From the NCBI GenBank assembly GCA_020635255.1, contig JACKAC010000001.1, positions 62,001 through 126,000 on the forward strand: DNA of 64,000 bases, written 5' to 3'. This stretch comes from Ignavibacteriales bacterium (GTDB lineage: Bacteria; Bacteroidota; Ignavibacteria; Tepidaquicellales; Tepidaquicellaceae). Under the pieces are notes generated by a model that had not been told where the DNA came from, did no database searches, and saw only the letters and a list, made by a program, of their open reading frames with translations. The position numbers and the translations under genes were made by a program. Of the stretch, positions 42,480 to 51,664 are shown piece by piece. Each line of letters opens with the position of its first letter. Positions within the stretch are counted from its first letter, which is position 1.

Positions 42480-43427
42480 TTATGGGGTAAAAAGGCTTTC
42501 GATGTATTCCGGTGAGACTTTTGCGTTCTGCTGTATTTTTTTTCTTTTTGAATATGATTTGGGCATTTCCATTAATCCCTTAAAATACCCCTTTACCGCG
42601 CTCCAGAAAACCTTCTTTGGCTGGTTTTGATAAAATCCATAGTAACGTTTGAACCTCACTACAAAGAAATAGGGAAGATAACGAAGATAGATCGACGATG
42701 GATAATTTTTTAATCTGATAGCAACAAGATTTTTTTCACAAAGCATTGTCTGGAAACCATGGTTTCCCTCTGTCGAAGCGCCTCTTTTGTGATAACATAC
42801 AGCCTTAGGATTATAAAAACATTTGTATCCTGCCAGTTGCATTCTGAAGCTGAAATCCACATCCTCGTAATAAGCAAAAAAATCCTCGTCGAAGTATCCT
42901 ATCTCATCGAAAATACCGCTTCGGTACATCGCTGCTCCCGCGCATGGACCGAAAATGAACTCTTCTTCGTTATACTGACCCTGGTCTATCTCGCCGTGTC
43001 CCCGCGCGTATGGAGACCCTTTCTTCTTAATAAAATCTCCTGCGTCATCTATCTTCATCCTGTTGTAATAGTTAAGCATCTTGCATGCTACGCTTCCGGT
43101 ATCTTCCGTTTTAAATCCCTTAGCCATCTCCTCCAGAAATGTAGGAGTACACTCGATGTCATTATTTAGTAATAATATATAATCCGGGTTAAAATTCTGT
43201 GCGAACCTTATTCCTTCATTTACACCTCCGGCAAATCCCCGGTTGGTCTCGAGCTCCAGCACCCTTACCTGGGGAAACTTTTCCTTTACATAAGCAACTG
43301 AGTTATCCTCCGAACTATTATCCACCATTACGACCACATAATTCTTATGTGTCTGCTCGAATAAAGACGGGAAGCAGTCTTTAATATGCTCCAGCCCGTT
43401 CCAGTTTGGGATCACTATGTATATCAA
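42480..43427 (-). CDS. GT2-family glycosyltransferase
   Basis: A 315-residue GT-A enzyme with IYIVIPNWNGLEHIKDCFPS, the metal motif LLLNNDIEC, GPCAGAAMYRSGIFDEIG and the YYEDVDFSFRMQLAGY helix. These are rhamnosyltransferase (WbbL)-like marks; the tail is basic (KSYSKRKKIQQNAK). It is one of five stand-alone GT2 genes in this minus-strand run and is 8 nt from its downstream neighbour. Confidence 0.87.
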   Translation of the reverse strand: MIYIVIPNWNGLEHIKDCFPSLFEQTHKNYVVVMVDNSSEDNSVAYVKEKFPQVRVLELETNRGFAGGVNEGIRFAQNFNPDYILLLNNDIECTPTFLEEMAKGFKTEDTGSVACKMLNYYNRMKIDDAGDFIKKKGSPYARGHGEIDQGQYNEEEFIFGPCAGAAMYRSGIFDEIGYFDEDFFAYYEDVDFSFRMQLAGYKCFYNPKAVCYHKRGASTEGNHGFQTMLCEKNLVAIRLKNYPSSIYLRYLPYFFVVRFKRYYGFYQNQPKKVFWSAVKGYFKGLMEMPKSYSKRKKIQQNAKVSPEYIESLFTP

Positions 43428-43431
43428 CTCG

Positions 43432-44373
43432 TTAATTTTCTTCTCTTTGTAATTTTAGAAAATACCTGTGCTTTTTGAGCCTGTATGACTCTTTTCCACC
43501 GAATAGTCGTTTTAGGTTCTCGATTGAAATTATTAAAAATGAATTTATAAAAGTAGATACTTTTAAAAGGAATGTTCTCATCCATCCGTAGTTTTTACTG
43601 AAAAAGTATTTCATCCCTGTGATGAATCTCCCGTACAGCCACCAGTTATCTTCCGTTTTAAAGCTCTCTCCGCCTAAATGTGTAACGCGAAGTGAAGTAT
43701 CTACGCCAAGTTTAAATTTTTTATGTATCTGGTAGCTCAGGTCTACATCCTCAAAAAATAATTTGTAACCTTCATCCATCTTGCCTGCACCTTCAAATAT
43801 CTCTCTTGTTGTCATAAAGAATGCAAAGGGTATTTGCTCTACTTCTTCTATCTTTCCTGATTTTGTATCTATATCTTGATTTTCGAGGTACCTGTTCATA
43901 AGGGACGGGAAACGGTGAAAGAATTTCCCGAATATTGAATGGAATAGAATGAACTGCATCAGCGTCGGATACCTTTGAAAATAATTTCTCTGAAAATTCC
44001 CATCTCTTCCGACTAAAAGCGGGCACACTGCCCCTAACTCTTTATCATCCTCGATGTCATTCATTAGTTTTTGTAAAATGCTCTCAGTAAATATTATGTC
44101 CGGGTTCATAACAAGAACATATTCACCCGACGTTTTATCATACCCAATATTGTTTGCCCGTGAAAACCCATCATCCTTCTTTAAAAAGATCGCTTCAACA
44201 TTTGAATATTTCTTCGCTATTTCTTCTATTATCCCTGGTGAGTCATCAGTTGAACCGTTATCAACAATTATCACTTCGAATAATGAGGTATCTTCGTATT
44301 TAAAGACCGATTCCACGCATTCCTGCAGGATATTGCCGGTATTAAAATTCACTATTACGAAAGATATTTTCAT
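43432..44373 (-). CDS. GT2-family glycosyltransferase
   Basis: A 313-residue GT-A enzyme: ISFVIVNFNTGNILQECVES, VMNPDIIFTES (a DxD-like Asp), FAFFMTTREIFEGAGKMD and FFEDVDLSYQIHKKFKLGVD. Asn-Pro-Asp instead of Asn-Asn-Asp is common in this branch. Its start overlaps the end of the fused flippase-transferase gene by 4 nt. A C-terminal hydrophobic stretch (FINSFLIISIENLK) may dock to the membrane. Confidence 0.87.
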   Translation of the reverse strand: MKISFVIVNFNTGNILQECVESVFKYEDTSLFEVIIVDNGSTDDSPGIIEEIAKKYSNVEAIFLKKDDGFSRANNIGYDKTSGEYVLVMNPDIIFTESILQKLMNDIEDDKELGAVCPLLVGRDGNFQRNYFQRYPTLMQFILFHSIFGKFFHRFPSLMNRYLENQDIDTKSGKIEEVEQIPFAFFMTTREIFEGAGKMDEGYKLFFEDVDLSYQIHKKFKLGVDTSLRVTHLGGESFKTEDNWWLYGRFITGMKYFFSKNYGWMRTFLLKVSTFINSFLIISIENLKRLFGGKESYRLKKHRYFLKLQREEN

Positions 44374-46769
44374 TCTCTGTTTATTTCCTGTTCGGCTAAT
44401 TCCAATAATCTGTAATAATGCCTTTTGAAATTAAATAAATTCATGATTCTACTGCCCTTTGTTTTCCCCTTTGCTGTTTCATAATCCTCCATCTTTTTAT
44501 CGAAAACATCTCCGAACTCCTTATTATGTACCTTTCCTGTCGCATGATAAACGATTACATTTTTTAATAACCCGAATTTAAAACCCTTCGCTATTACCCT
44601 GTTAGCGTAGTCTTCGTCCTCCATGAAAAACATTGCGTCCTTATGTTGAGCAAGCTTGCCGATCTTATTGTATACATATCTCGATATCATAAAACACCAT
44701 CCGCCTGCCGGACCCACTTGCAATGCGATATTGCCGTTATCATATGTTTCGTCTCTATACATCTCATCCGGCTGCTTTGCACCGTCTGTTGTTTCATCCT
44801 GTACTACATTCGATGACATGTAGCCCATAGCAGGTATCTTTTTATATGCCTCTACCATTTTCTGAACCCACCCGTCAGGATATTCTATTACATCATCATC
44901 TATTCCTATTATGAAATCGCCTCTCGAAAGTTCTATTGCTCTGCCTTTGGCATTTGTACCTATGTTTTCCGGGTGAAATACTACTTTTACCCTTTCATTC
45001 CCCTCCAGTGTTTTCAAATACTCTAATGTCTCGTCATTTGAAGCGTTGTCCCATATTATTAACTCATAATTGATATCCCTTATAGTCGGGAGAAGAGCGT
45101 TTATGCATTTCTTTAGCATTCCTGGTCTGTTGTGCGTTACTATGCATAGGCTTACAAGCTCACCGTTATATTCTTTTCCTTGATAGTTTAGTGCTATCTT
45201 TTCATTTCTCTTCACTACAAGTGACCTAAGCGGTAAAAGCTTCATTAGTATTTTTGTTAATACTATCTTGTCATTTTCATTAAGGTACTTCAACCGCAAT
45301 ATAGTGAATGTAAATGCTCCGAGGTAAATTACTCCAAATGGGATCAGATAAACTAACCCGCTCACCCTGCCGGTTACCGGGTAAATGCTCTTGCTAAGGA
45401 ATAGGTAAGCTAGAAAAAGCACTATTCCATATCCCGTTGCAACCGCAAAAGGTTTGAGGTATTGCTCTTTCAATAATGTAATGTAGCCTCTTTCAAAATA
45501 CCGCGACGAAACTATATAGATATAAAACGACGATATCGCTACAGAGATGGTATTCCCGATCGCGGCCCCAACTATGCCGTAGAATTTGATGAGTATAAAG
45601 CTCAACACAAGATTAAATCCGAGATTGATAAGTCCCTCATGCATCTGGAATTTCGGAATGCCGATATTTGGTGTTATGGAATTTCCCGGCGCAGAAAATA
45701 TCATATTTATCAATTGCCCTATGACAAGTATCCTCAATATATATACCGATATGTCAAACCCGGCTCCCATCCATGAGTATATGATTACGTCAGCGAATGC
45801 GAAAATGAAAATGAAAATGGGCATGGATACTATTGTCAGATACCTGGTAGTGTCAGCGAACAACCTGTTTAGTTTCTCATGCTCTTCTTTTGCCTTTAGC
45901 TCAGCCGCTACCGGGGCTACCTGTGGAACCATCTGATAGGGGACGAATCTTCCCAGTCTTGCTACCCTTGCTCCAATATTAAAAAACGCCACATTGTTCA
46001 TCACCGAATAGAATCCAAGCAGGAACTCATCGTATTTGTCAGATGCGAATGATGCCAGCTTCGATACCTGCATCTGCAATCCAAATCCTGTCATTTTCTT
46101 TAATGCGTCTTTTCGGAAATTGCTTACGCGTATTCTCATTTCCGGGAGAACTTTCTTCGCCGCGATGTAGCTTATCAAAATACTTATCGTTACCGCTCCC
46201 AGCTGGCTCAGTAACATCCCGATTAATCCATATCCGTTTAACAGTAAGAATACTATCGCACCTACGTTGAGAAAATTTAATACGATCCCGTATATATTCG
46301 TGATGTACATCTTCTGCATACTGATAAGGATCGAATTAAATATTCCAAATGCGTTCGTAATGAAAAAGATAAGGATACTTATCCTGAATGCCATAAGGCT
46401 TAATGCCTCAAGATCCGGTGGTATGTTTAGCAGGGAAACTAATGGCTTCGTGAAAACAAATCCTACTATGCCAATAAGTATAGAGAATATAATATAAAAC
46501 AATAACCCTGTGGATATTGTCTGGTTGAGCTTTTCCTTTTCGCCTTTATTGTAATTTTCCGATATGAATTTAATAAATGAGCTGGATATGCTGAGGTCGA
46601 ATAAAGCGAATGTTCCGGAAAACCCCATAACAAGGGCATAGATTCCGAATTGGACTTCACCGATTACTGATATTATAAAGGGAGTTAAGAAAAAAGGAAA
46701 AACAAATCCTAGGATCTGTGCTGCGAAGTTGTAGAACGTATTTTTTATGACCTTGTCTGTTAGAGACAT
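44370..46769 (-). CDS. Fused lipid-linked glycan flippase (Wzx/MATE-like) and GT2 glycosyltransferase
   Basis: A 799-residue fusion. Residues ~1-490 have about 14 membrane segments, starting TDKVIKNTFYNFAAQILGFV, which is typical of polysaccharide flippases (Wzx / MVF). After a short link (LPLRSLVVKRNEKIALNYQG), residues ~530-799 form a GT2 domain: VSLCIVTHNRPGMLKKCINA, the metal site IIGIDDDVIEYPDGW, MSSNVVQDE and FFMEDEDYANRVIAKGF. Normally these are separate genes. The open frame is continuous without stop, and both parts carry their motifs, so I judge it a real fusion of sugar addition and export, not an assembly error, though this can be checked. Confidence 0.85.
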   Translation of the reverse strand: MSLTDKVIKNTFYNFAAQILGFVFPFFLTPFIISVIGEVQFGIYALVMGFSGTFALFDLSISSSFIKFISENYNKGEKEKLNQTISTGLLFYIIFSILIGIVGFVFTKPLVSLLNIPPDLEALSLMAFRISILIFFITNAFGIFNSILISMQKMYITNIYGIVLNFLNVGAIVFLLLNGYGLIGMLLSQLGAVTISILISYIAAKKVLPEMRIRVSNFRKDALKKMTGFGLQMQVSKLASFASDKYDEFLLGFYSVMNNVAFFNIGARVARLGRFVPYQMVPQVAPVAAELKAKEEHEKLNRLFADTTRYLTIVSMPIFIFIFAFADVIIYSWMGAGFDISVYILRILVIGQLINMIFSAPGNSITPNIGIPKFQMHEGLINLGFNLVLSFILIKFYGIVGAAIGNTISVAISSFYIYIVSSRYFERGYITLLKEQYLKPFAVATGYGIVLFLAYLFLSKSIYPVTGRVSGLVYLIPFGVIYLGAFTFTILRLKYLNENDKIVLTKILMKLLPLRSLVVKRNEKIALNYQGKEYNGELVSLCIVTHNRPGMLKKCINALLPTIRDINYELIIWDNASNDETLEYLKTLEGNERVKVVFHPENIGTNAKGRAIELSRGDFIIGIDDDVIEYPDGWVQKMVEAYKKIPAMGYMSSNVVQDETTDGAKQPDEMYRDETYDNGNIALQVGPAGGWCFMISRYVYNKIGKLAQHKDAMFFMEDEDYANRVIAKGFKFGLLKNVIVYHATGKVHNKEFGDVFDKKMEDYETAKGKTKGSRIMNLFNFKRHYYRLLELAEQEINRE

Positions 46770-46770
46770 A

Positions 46771-47604
46771 TTATCTGATAATGGATACTATCATAAACCT
46801 GGTAAATAAAATAGGTATAAGTATCACTGACATAAATCCAAAATTATTCCTGTAATATCTGTAAACATCTTTATACATGATCTTTCTTACTGCAGGGGGA
46901 GCCTTTTTTGTGGAGTAACTCCCGTGATGTATTACCGTCGCAGTATGTATAAAGTGTATCTCATATCCCGCTTCATATATCTTCTTGCATAGATCCACAT
47001 CATTATAGAGTATTCTGTACTTCTCGTCGAAGTAGCCTATCTTTTCCAACACTTCTCTCCGTGCCATCAGAAACGTCGTCGCTATCTGGTCCACCCTTAT
47101 CGTCTCATCGTAATTGAACGACGCCATATCATAGTCTTTATTGAATGAATCGAGGGAAAGATAAACAAACACCCCGTTCATTAGTGTAGGGAATTTCTTG
47201 CAGTTTCCCTGCTCCCTCCCATCCGGATAAATAAGCTTGCATCCAACCGCTCCCGTCTTCGGATTCTCATCGAGGAATTTAATACATTCGGTCAGCGATC
47301 CGTCCGTCAGTTCAGTATCGCTCCCAAGCAGTAGAACATACTTGCCCGATGCCATTTCCATTCCCTGATTGCATGCAGGCGCGTAACCTGTATTCTCATC
47401 GTTACAGATGAGAGTTACATCAGGATACTTTTGAGAGATCTCCTCTGCAGTCCCATCCGAGGAAGCATTATCTATGACAATTATTTCTATCTTTTCTTTT
47501 AAAGAACCGTAATCTTTCGTGTTGTAAATTGATTCAAGACACTTCAACGTTAATTCTTTCGTATTCCACGTAATTATTACTATGCTTAAAAGCGCACTCT
47601 CCAT
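46771..47604 (-). CDS. GT2-family glycosyltransferase
   Basis: A 277-residue GT-A enzyme: LSIVIITWNTKELTLKCLES, LLGSDTELTDGSL as the metal site, TTFLMARREVLEKIGYFD and LYNDVDLCKKIYEAGY. The C-terminus is hydrophobic (VILIPILFTRFMIVSII), probably membrane-bound. It is separated from the fusion gene by 1 nt and overlaps the PrsW gene by 1 nt. Confidence 0.87.
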   Translation of the reverse strand: MESALLSIVIITWNTKELTLKCLESIYNTKDYGSLKEKIEIIVIDNASSDGTAEEISQKYPDVTLICNDENTGYAPACNQGMEMASGKYVLLLGSDTELTDGSLTECIKFLDENPKTGAVGCKLIYPDGREQGNCKKFPTLMNGVFVYLSLDSFNKDYDMASFNYDETIRVDQIATTFLMARREVLEKIGYFDEKYRILYNDVDLCKKIYEAGYEIHFIHTATVIHHGSYSTKKAPPAVRKIMYKDVYRYYRNNFGFMSVILIPILFTRFMIVSIIR

Positions 47605-48623
47605 TACTGACTCTGTAGGTTCGGATCTTTTGCGTTTTTGACCGGCAGACCTGCATTGTAAAACATCATTTGGATTTTGTACCTGTAGCTTTCGACTTCT
47701 TTCAGGTATACAGTTTGCCTGTTCCCGGTTGTGCTCTTGTACTGACTTTTTCTTAACGCCAGTACGATAGATGTCTTAACGTATTCCTTTTGATTTATAC
47801 TTGTATGAAGCCACCCTTTCTTATTCCTTTTGGTAACAAAAGGCAGATGCAATAAATGCTCTGACGGTATTACCCCGTTTATGGATTCGTCCTCGAGTTC
47901 TCTGTGTATTGTCTTTCCTTCCATGTAGATAGCGATCTGGAATATCGCAAAGATCGCGACGAAATACATGATAAGGAATAAGAATCCGAGTATAGTCGTG
48001 TCTTCGAAACTAACGCTCGCGTTCCATGCGAAGTGCAGGAATACAGCGACCGCATAACCCATTGGTATCAATAACAGCTTCCATCCTATACCTTTGAATT
48101 TAGCATACCCGATGAACGCGCCAAGTGTAGCTGTGGACATACAGTGCATTACTGCGGAGAACAATGTTCTGATAACAACAATAAATAACCATGATGCAGG
48201 TGTCGTGCCGTAAGAAAGAAAATACATGAAATTTTCCGTCATCCCAAATCCAAGTCCGATAGCGCCCCCGTAAACTACTCCGTCTACGATTCCGTCGAAT
48301 CGTTTGCTCATAGCGATTATCAGGAGGAATACTCCCTTGGTCGCTTCTTCCACTATTGGAGCAACAACCACAGCGCCGGAGAGATCTATAAGGTCTGCGG
48401 GGTCATTGGAAACGGTTACTATCAATGTTGCTAGCGGGATCTGGAATAGGATACTGCCGATTATTGCAAGAATAATTGCCCCCGTTCCTCCCCAGACAAA
48501 ACACAAAAGTACCATCCAAAACGGCTCACGCTCGTTCCTGTCGAGCCACCAGATAATAACCATGTATGTGAACATGGGTACAACAGCTGCGATGAGTGAT
48601 GCAAATGCTAATACCAGTCCCAT
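47604..48623 (-). CDS. PrsW-family intramembrane protease-like protein
   Basis: A 339-residue protein with about eight membrane segments in the first 230 residues, then a soluble tail. The PrsW marks are VVAPIVEEATKGVFLL (EExxK) and the later His-containing segments FSAVMHCMSTATLG and HFAWNASV, where Glu and His would bind the metal. PrsW members cleave membrane proteins such as anti-sigma factors; the C-terminal ~100 residues (KRNKKGWLHTSINQK) are an extra tail. It lies between the carboxylase and glycan genes on one strand. Confidence 0.8.
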   Translation of the reverse strand: MGLVLAFASLIAAVVPMFTYMVIIWWLDRNEREPFWMVLLCFVWGGTGAIILAIIGSILFQIPLATLIVTVSNDPADLIDLSGAVVVAPIVEEATKGVFLLIIAMSKRFDGIVDGVVYGGAIGLGFGMTENFMYFLSYGTTPASWLFIVVIRTLFSAVMHCMSTATLGAFIGYAKFKGIGWKLLLIPMGYAVAVFLHFAWNASVSFEDTTILGFLFLIMYFVAIFAIFQIAIYMEGKTIHRELEDESINGVIPSEHLLHLPFVTKRNKKGWLHTSINQKEYVKTSIVLALRKSQYKSTTGNRQTVYLKEVESYRYKIQMMFYNAGLPVKNAKDPNLQSQ

Positions 48624-48645
48624 TGTTTTATTATTTAATTAAACT

Positions 48646-49161
48646 TTAAGCCTTTTTTTCTTCAAGTGTAATTAAAAGCTGCCCCTTATCCACCGAACTC
48701 TTTTCGCTGACATTAATTGACTTAACAAGGCAGTCGCTCTCGGCTTTGATCTCATTTTCCATTTTCATCGCTTCCAGTACCAGCAATACATCCCCCTTGC
48801 TTATTTCTGCGCCCTCAGTTACGTTTATCTTCACAACTGCTCCGGGCATAGGCGAGATGACCTTATCTTTAAACCGGGACTTATCCGGTCCAATGTATTT
48901 TTCTTTTATTATATCCAGCTCACTCTTACATGACACGTTGTATTTTTTCGCGTTGCTGACCAGAGCGTAATCCGTTTCCTCGTTAGATTCAAGCCTTACA
49001 ATATGATTTTTCCCATCTATGCGAAGTAGTGCTACATTTTCTGAGAGTAATTCATAATCGAAATCGAATTCCTTACCGTCATACTCCGCTTTCTCATTGG
49101 AAAACACCGTCATCACCTTTTGCTCACCTTTCGGAAATTTTACTTCGAATTTTCGTCTCAT
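48646..49161 (-). CDS. Biotin carboxyl carrier protein (acyl-CoA carboxylase type)
   Basis: I choose the ATG at 49161, giving a 4-nt overlap with the biotin carboxylase stop; an earlier ATG at 49197 is also in frame. The 171-residue product has a beta-rich linker (about 1-95) and the biotinyl domain: VISPMPGAVVKI, then the biotin site EAMKMENEI with Lys133, and a final GQLLITLEE. The long linker fits the carrier subunit of propionyl- or pyruvate-type carboxylases. The partner carboxyltransferase subunit is not in this window. Confidence 0.9.
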   Translation of the reverse strand: MRRKFEVKFPKGEQKVMTVFSNEKAEYDGKEFDFDYELLSENVALLRIDGKNHIVRLESNEETDYALVSNAKKYNVSCKSELDIIKEKYIGPDKSRFKDKVISPMPGAVVKINVTEGAEISKGDVLLVLEAMKMENEIKAESDCLVKSINVSEKSSVDKGQLLITLEEKKA

Positions 49162-50675
49162 TTTGTTCTGTAAGTTTCGAATTTCATTTTTGACCATTTG
49201 GAAACGCCGTTATTCTGTATCCTGTTTCGCCCTCTGCTTGTATTCTCCTCGCGAGCCTTGAATAAACATGCTCCAAGCGCAATTGCCCTTTCCGTCTCCT
49301 CATCACTTAACTCGTTTCCTTTTTCATATATTTCGGGTATGAATGTCTTCTCTACATATTGAGTATCATATTTGCCTGTCTTAAATCCTCCTGAGTTCAA
49401 AAGCGAATACAGGAACTCGATATTTGTTTTCAATCCGGAGATAATGTAGTTCTCTAATGCCTCTCCCATCTTGCTAATTGCTATCTCTCTTGTCTCACCG
49501 TGCGCGATCAGCTTTGATATCATCGAATCATAATAAATCGATATCTCGTTACCTTCCTCTATCCCGGTATCTTCTCTCATTCCGTTACCTAGAATATTCT
49601 TTATATAGTCCATTTTACCTATTGAGGGCAGGAAATTGTTGTCCGGATCCTCTGCGCATATTCTGCACTCGATAGTATGCCCGGTGAAAGTAACATCTTC
49701 CTGAGTGAATGACAGCTTCTCTCCCGATGCTATCAATATCTGTTCCCTCACAAGGTCTGTATCTGTTCTCATTTCTGTAATGGGATGCTCTACCTGTAGC
49801 CTCGTGTTCATTTCCAGGAAATAGTAATTGTTATCCTTATCCACCAGAAATTCCATAGTACCTGCATTTGTATATCCAGCTGCCTTTGCGAGCCTTTTTG
49901 CGCACTCACCCATTTCCTTTCTTAGTGAATCATCCATCACTACTGAAGGGGTCTCTTCTATAATTTTTTGGTGCCTTCTCTGCATAGAGCATTCCCTCTC
50001 GCCGAGGTGAACTGCATTTCCATGCTCATCAGCCAGTATCTGAAATTCTATATGCCTTCCGCCCACCACATACTTTTCGATAAATACGCTCTCATCTCCG
50101 AATGATGAACGAGCTTCGTTTTGTGACATCCTGAGCCCGCTCTCGAATTCCTCCGGGCTTCTAACTATTCTCATACCCTTACCGCCTCCGCCTGCGGATG
50201 CTTTAATAAGTAAAGGGTATCCTATACTATCGGCGATCTTCTTACCTTCTTCGAGATCCTTTATCGGCTCCTCAGTGCCGGGCACAGTAGGAACGTCATT
50301 TTTTACGGCAAGTATCTTCGCCTTTGTTTTATCACCCAGCATCTCTATCGCTTCTGCCGGCGGTCCGATGAATTTTATTCCGTTATCCGCGCACATCTTC
50401 GCGAAATAGCTTCTCTCTGAAAGGAATCCATACCCGGGGTGAATTGCGTCAGCCCCACTCATCTTCGCAATTTCGATTATCTTGTCAGCAAGGAGGTAGC
50501 TTTCTTTTGCCGGTGGAGGACCGATATGATATGCCTCGTCAGCTAGCCGTGTATATAAGGAATACTTATCAAAATCGGAATAGACTGCAACGGTCTTTAT
50601 TCCCATTTCTTTCGCGGATGAGATTATTCTCACCGCTATCTCGCCTCTGTTCGCTATTAAGATCTTATTTATCAA
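49158..50675 (-). CDS. accC: Biotin carboxylase subunit of an acyl-CoA carboxylase
   Basis: A 505-residue ATP-grasp enzyme that carboxylates biotin. INKILIANRGEIAVRIISSA, the glycine loop IKASAGGGGKGMRIV, HLGERECSMQRRHQKIIEE and EMNTRLQVEHPITEM are all conserved. The C-terminus is about 50 residues longer than AccC (DEETERAIALGACL and beyond), as in propionyl/methylcrotonyl-CoA carboxylase alpha subunits, which agrees with the separate carrier next door. It overlaps both gmd (4 nt) and the carrier gene (4 nt), so it is in the glycan operon by organisation. Confidence 0.93.
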   Translation of the reverse strand: MINKILIANRGEIAVRIISSAKEMGIKTVAVYSDFDKYSLYTRLADEAYHIGPPPAKESYLLADKIIEIAKMSGADAIHPGYGFLSERSYFAKMCADNGIKFIGPPAEAIEMLGDKTKAKILAVKNDVPTVPGTEEPIKDLEEGKKIADSIGYPLLIKASAGGGGKGMRIVRSPEEFESGLRMSQNEARSSFGDESVFIEKYVVGGRHIEFQILADEHGNAVHLGERECSMQRRHQKIIEETPSVVMDDSLRKEMGECAKRLAKAAGYTNAGTMEFLVDKDNNYYFLEMNTRLQVEHPITEMRTDTDLVREQILIASGEKLSFTQEDVTFTGHTIECRICAEDPDNNFLPSIGKMDYIKNILGNGMREDTGIEEGNEISIYYDSMISKLIAHGETREIAISKMGEALENYIISGLKTNIEFLYSLLNSGGFKTGKYDTQYVEKTFIPEIYEKGNELSDEETERAIALGACLFKAREENTSRGRNRIQNNGVSKWSKMKFETYRTK

Positions 50676-51664
50676 TTAACTCCTTTACTTTGCTTCCATT
50701 CGAAAAATTTGGATTCGTCCTCGACAAGTTTTTTTATCAGCTCATCGAAACTAATGTCATATTTCCAGTCGAGATTCTTCTTTGCTTTCGAATTATCTCC
50801 GTAGATTATTTCCAGATCTACCGGCCGGTATAGTTTCTCGCTGAATTCCACATGCTTGTCATAATCAACCCTGTTTTCGGCAAAAACTTTCTTTGTAAAA
50901 TTCTCCAGCGTATTTGCCTGCCCTGAACATATTATATAATCGTCAGGCGTTTCCTGCTGCAGCATCAGCCACATTGCCTTAATATACTCGGGGGCATACC
51001 CCCAATCACGGCTTATACTAAGGTTGCCCAGGGTGATCTTATCGAGCATTCCTTTTGATATTCTTAATGCTCCTTCCAGTATCTTCTTTGTAACGAAATT
51101 CTCTCCCCTCAGTGCCGACTCGTGGTTAAAAAGAATTCCGCACACCGCATAGAGATCGTATGCTTCCCTGTAATTTATCGTGATCCAGTGCGCCGATGCC
51201 TTTGAAATACTGTACGGGCTCACCGGGTGAAGCACCGTCTCCTCAGTTACTGGGAGATTTTCCGGTCTTAACCTTCCGTACATCTCACTGCTCGACGCAT
51301 TGTAAAATTTTGTCTCCGGTTTTATACTTCTTATTGCCTCGAGCAGATTTGCCGTCGAGATAATATTAAATTCCAGCGTTCCGATAGGTTGCTGGAAAGA
51401 CAATCCTACCGAGCTCTGCGCGGCAAGGTTATATATCTCATCCGGTGCTGTATCCTTGATTACCCTGAGAAGATTTGAAAGATCGAGCAGGTCTGCCTGA
51501 ATAAGCTCTATATCATTTAAAATACCTAAATAGCTAAGGTTTGTAGTTCTTATGTCCGAACCGTCACGTGTGATACCTTTTACCTCGTATCCCTTACCGA
51601 GCAATAGCTCCGAAAGGTAAGCCCCATCCTGCCCTGTTACTCCCGTTATTAAAGCTTTCTTCAT
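50672..51664 (-). CDS. gmd: GDP-mannose 4,6-dehydratase
   Basis: A 330-residue extended SDR that makes GDP-4-keto-6-deoxymannose, the precursor of GDP-fucose, rhamnose and colitose types. ALITGVTGQDGAYLSELLLG is the NADP site with the GxxGxxG motif, YNLAAQSSVGLSF, YNASSSEMYG and the catalytic Tyr-Lys pair in SPYSISKASAHW are Gmd marks. No fucose synthase follows in this window. It overlaps neighbours by 4 nt on each side. Confidence 0.92.
   Translation of the reverse strand: MKKALITGVTGQDGAYLSELLLGKGYEVKGITRDGSDIRTTNLSYLGILNDIELIQADLLDLSNLLRVIKDTAPDEIYNLAAQSSVGLSFQQPIGTLEFNIISTANLLEAIRSIKPETKFYNASSSEMYGRLRPENLPVTEETVLHPVSPYSISKASAHWITINYREAYDLYAVCGILFNHESALRGENFVTKKILEGALRISKGMLDKITLGNLSISRDWGYAPEYIKAMWLMLQQETPDDYIICSGQANTLENFTKKVFAENRVDYDKHVEFSEKLYRPVDLEIIYGDNSKAKKNLDWKYDISFDELIKKLVEDESKFFEWKQSKGVN

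Noticed and set aside
48646..49197. Start of the biotin carrier at 49197
   Set aside because: It would overlap the carboxylase by 40 nt; the ATG at 49161 gives the ATGA overlap usual in this operon and a normal carrier start.
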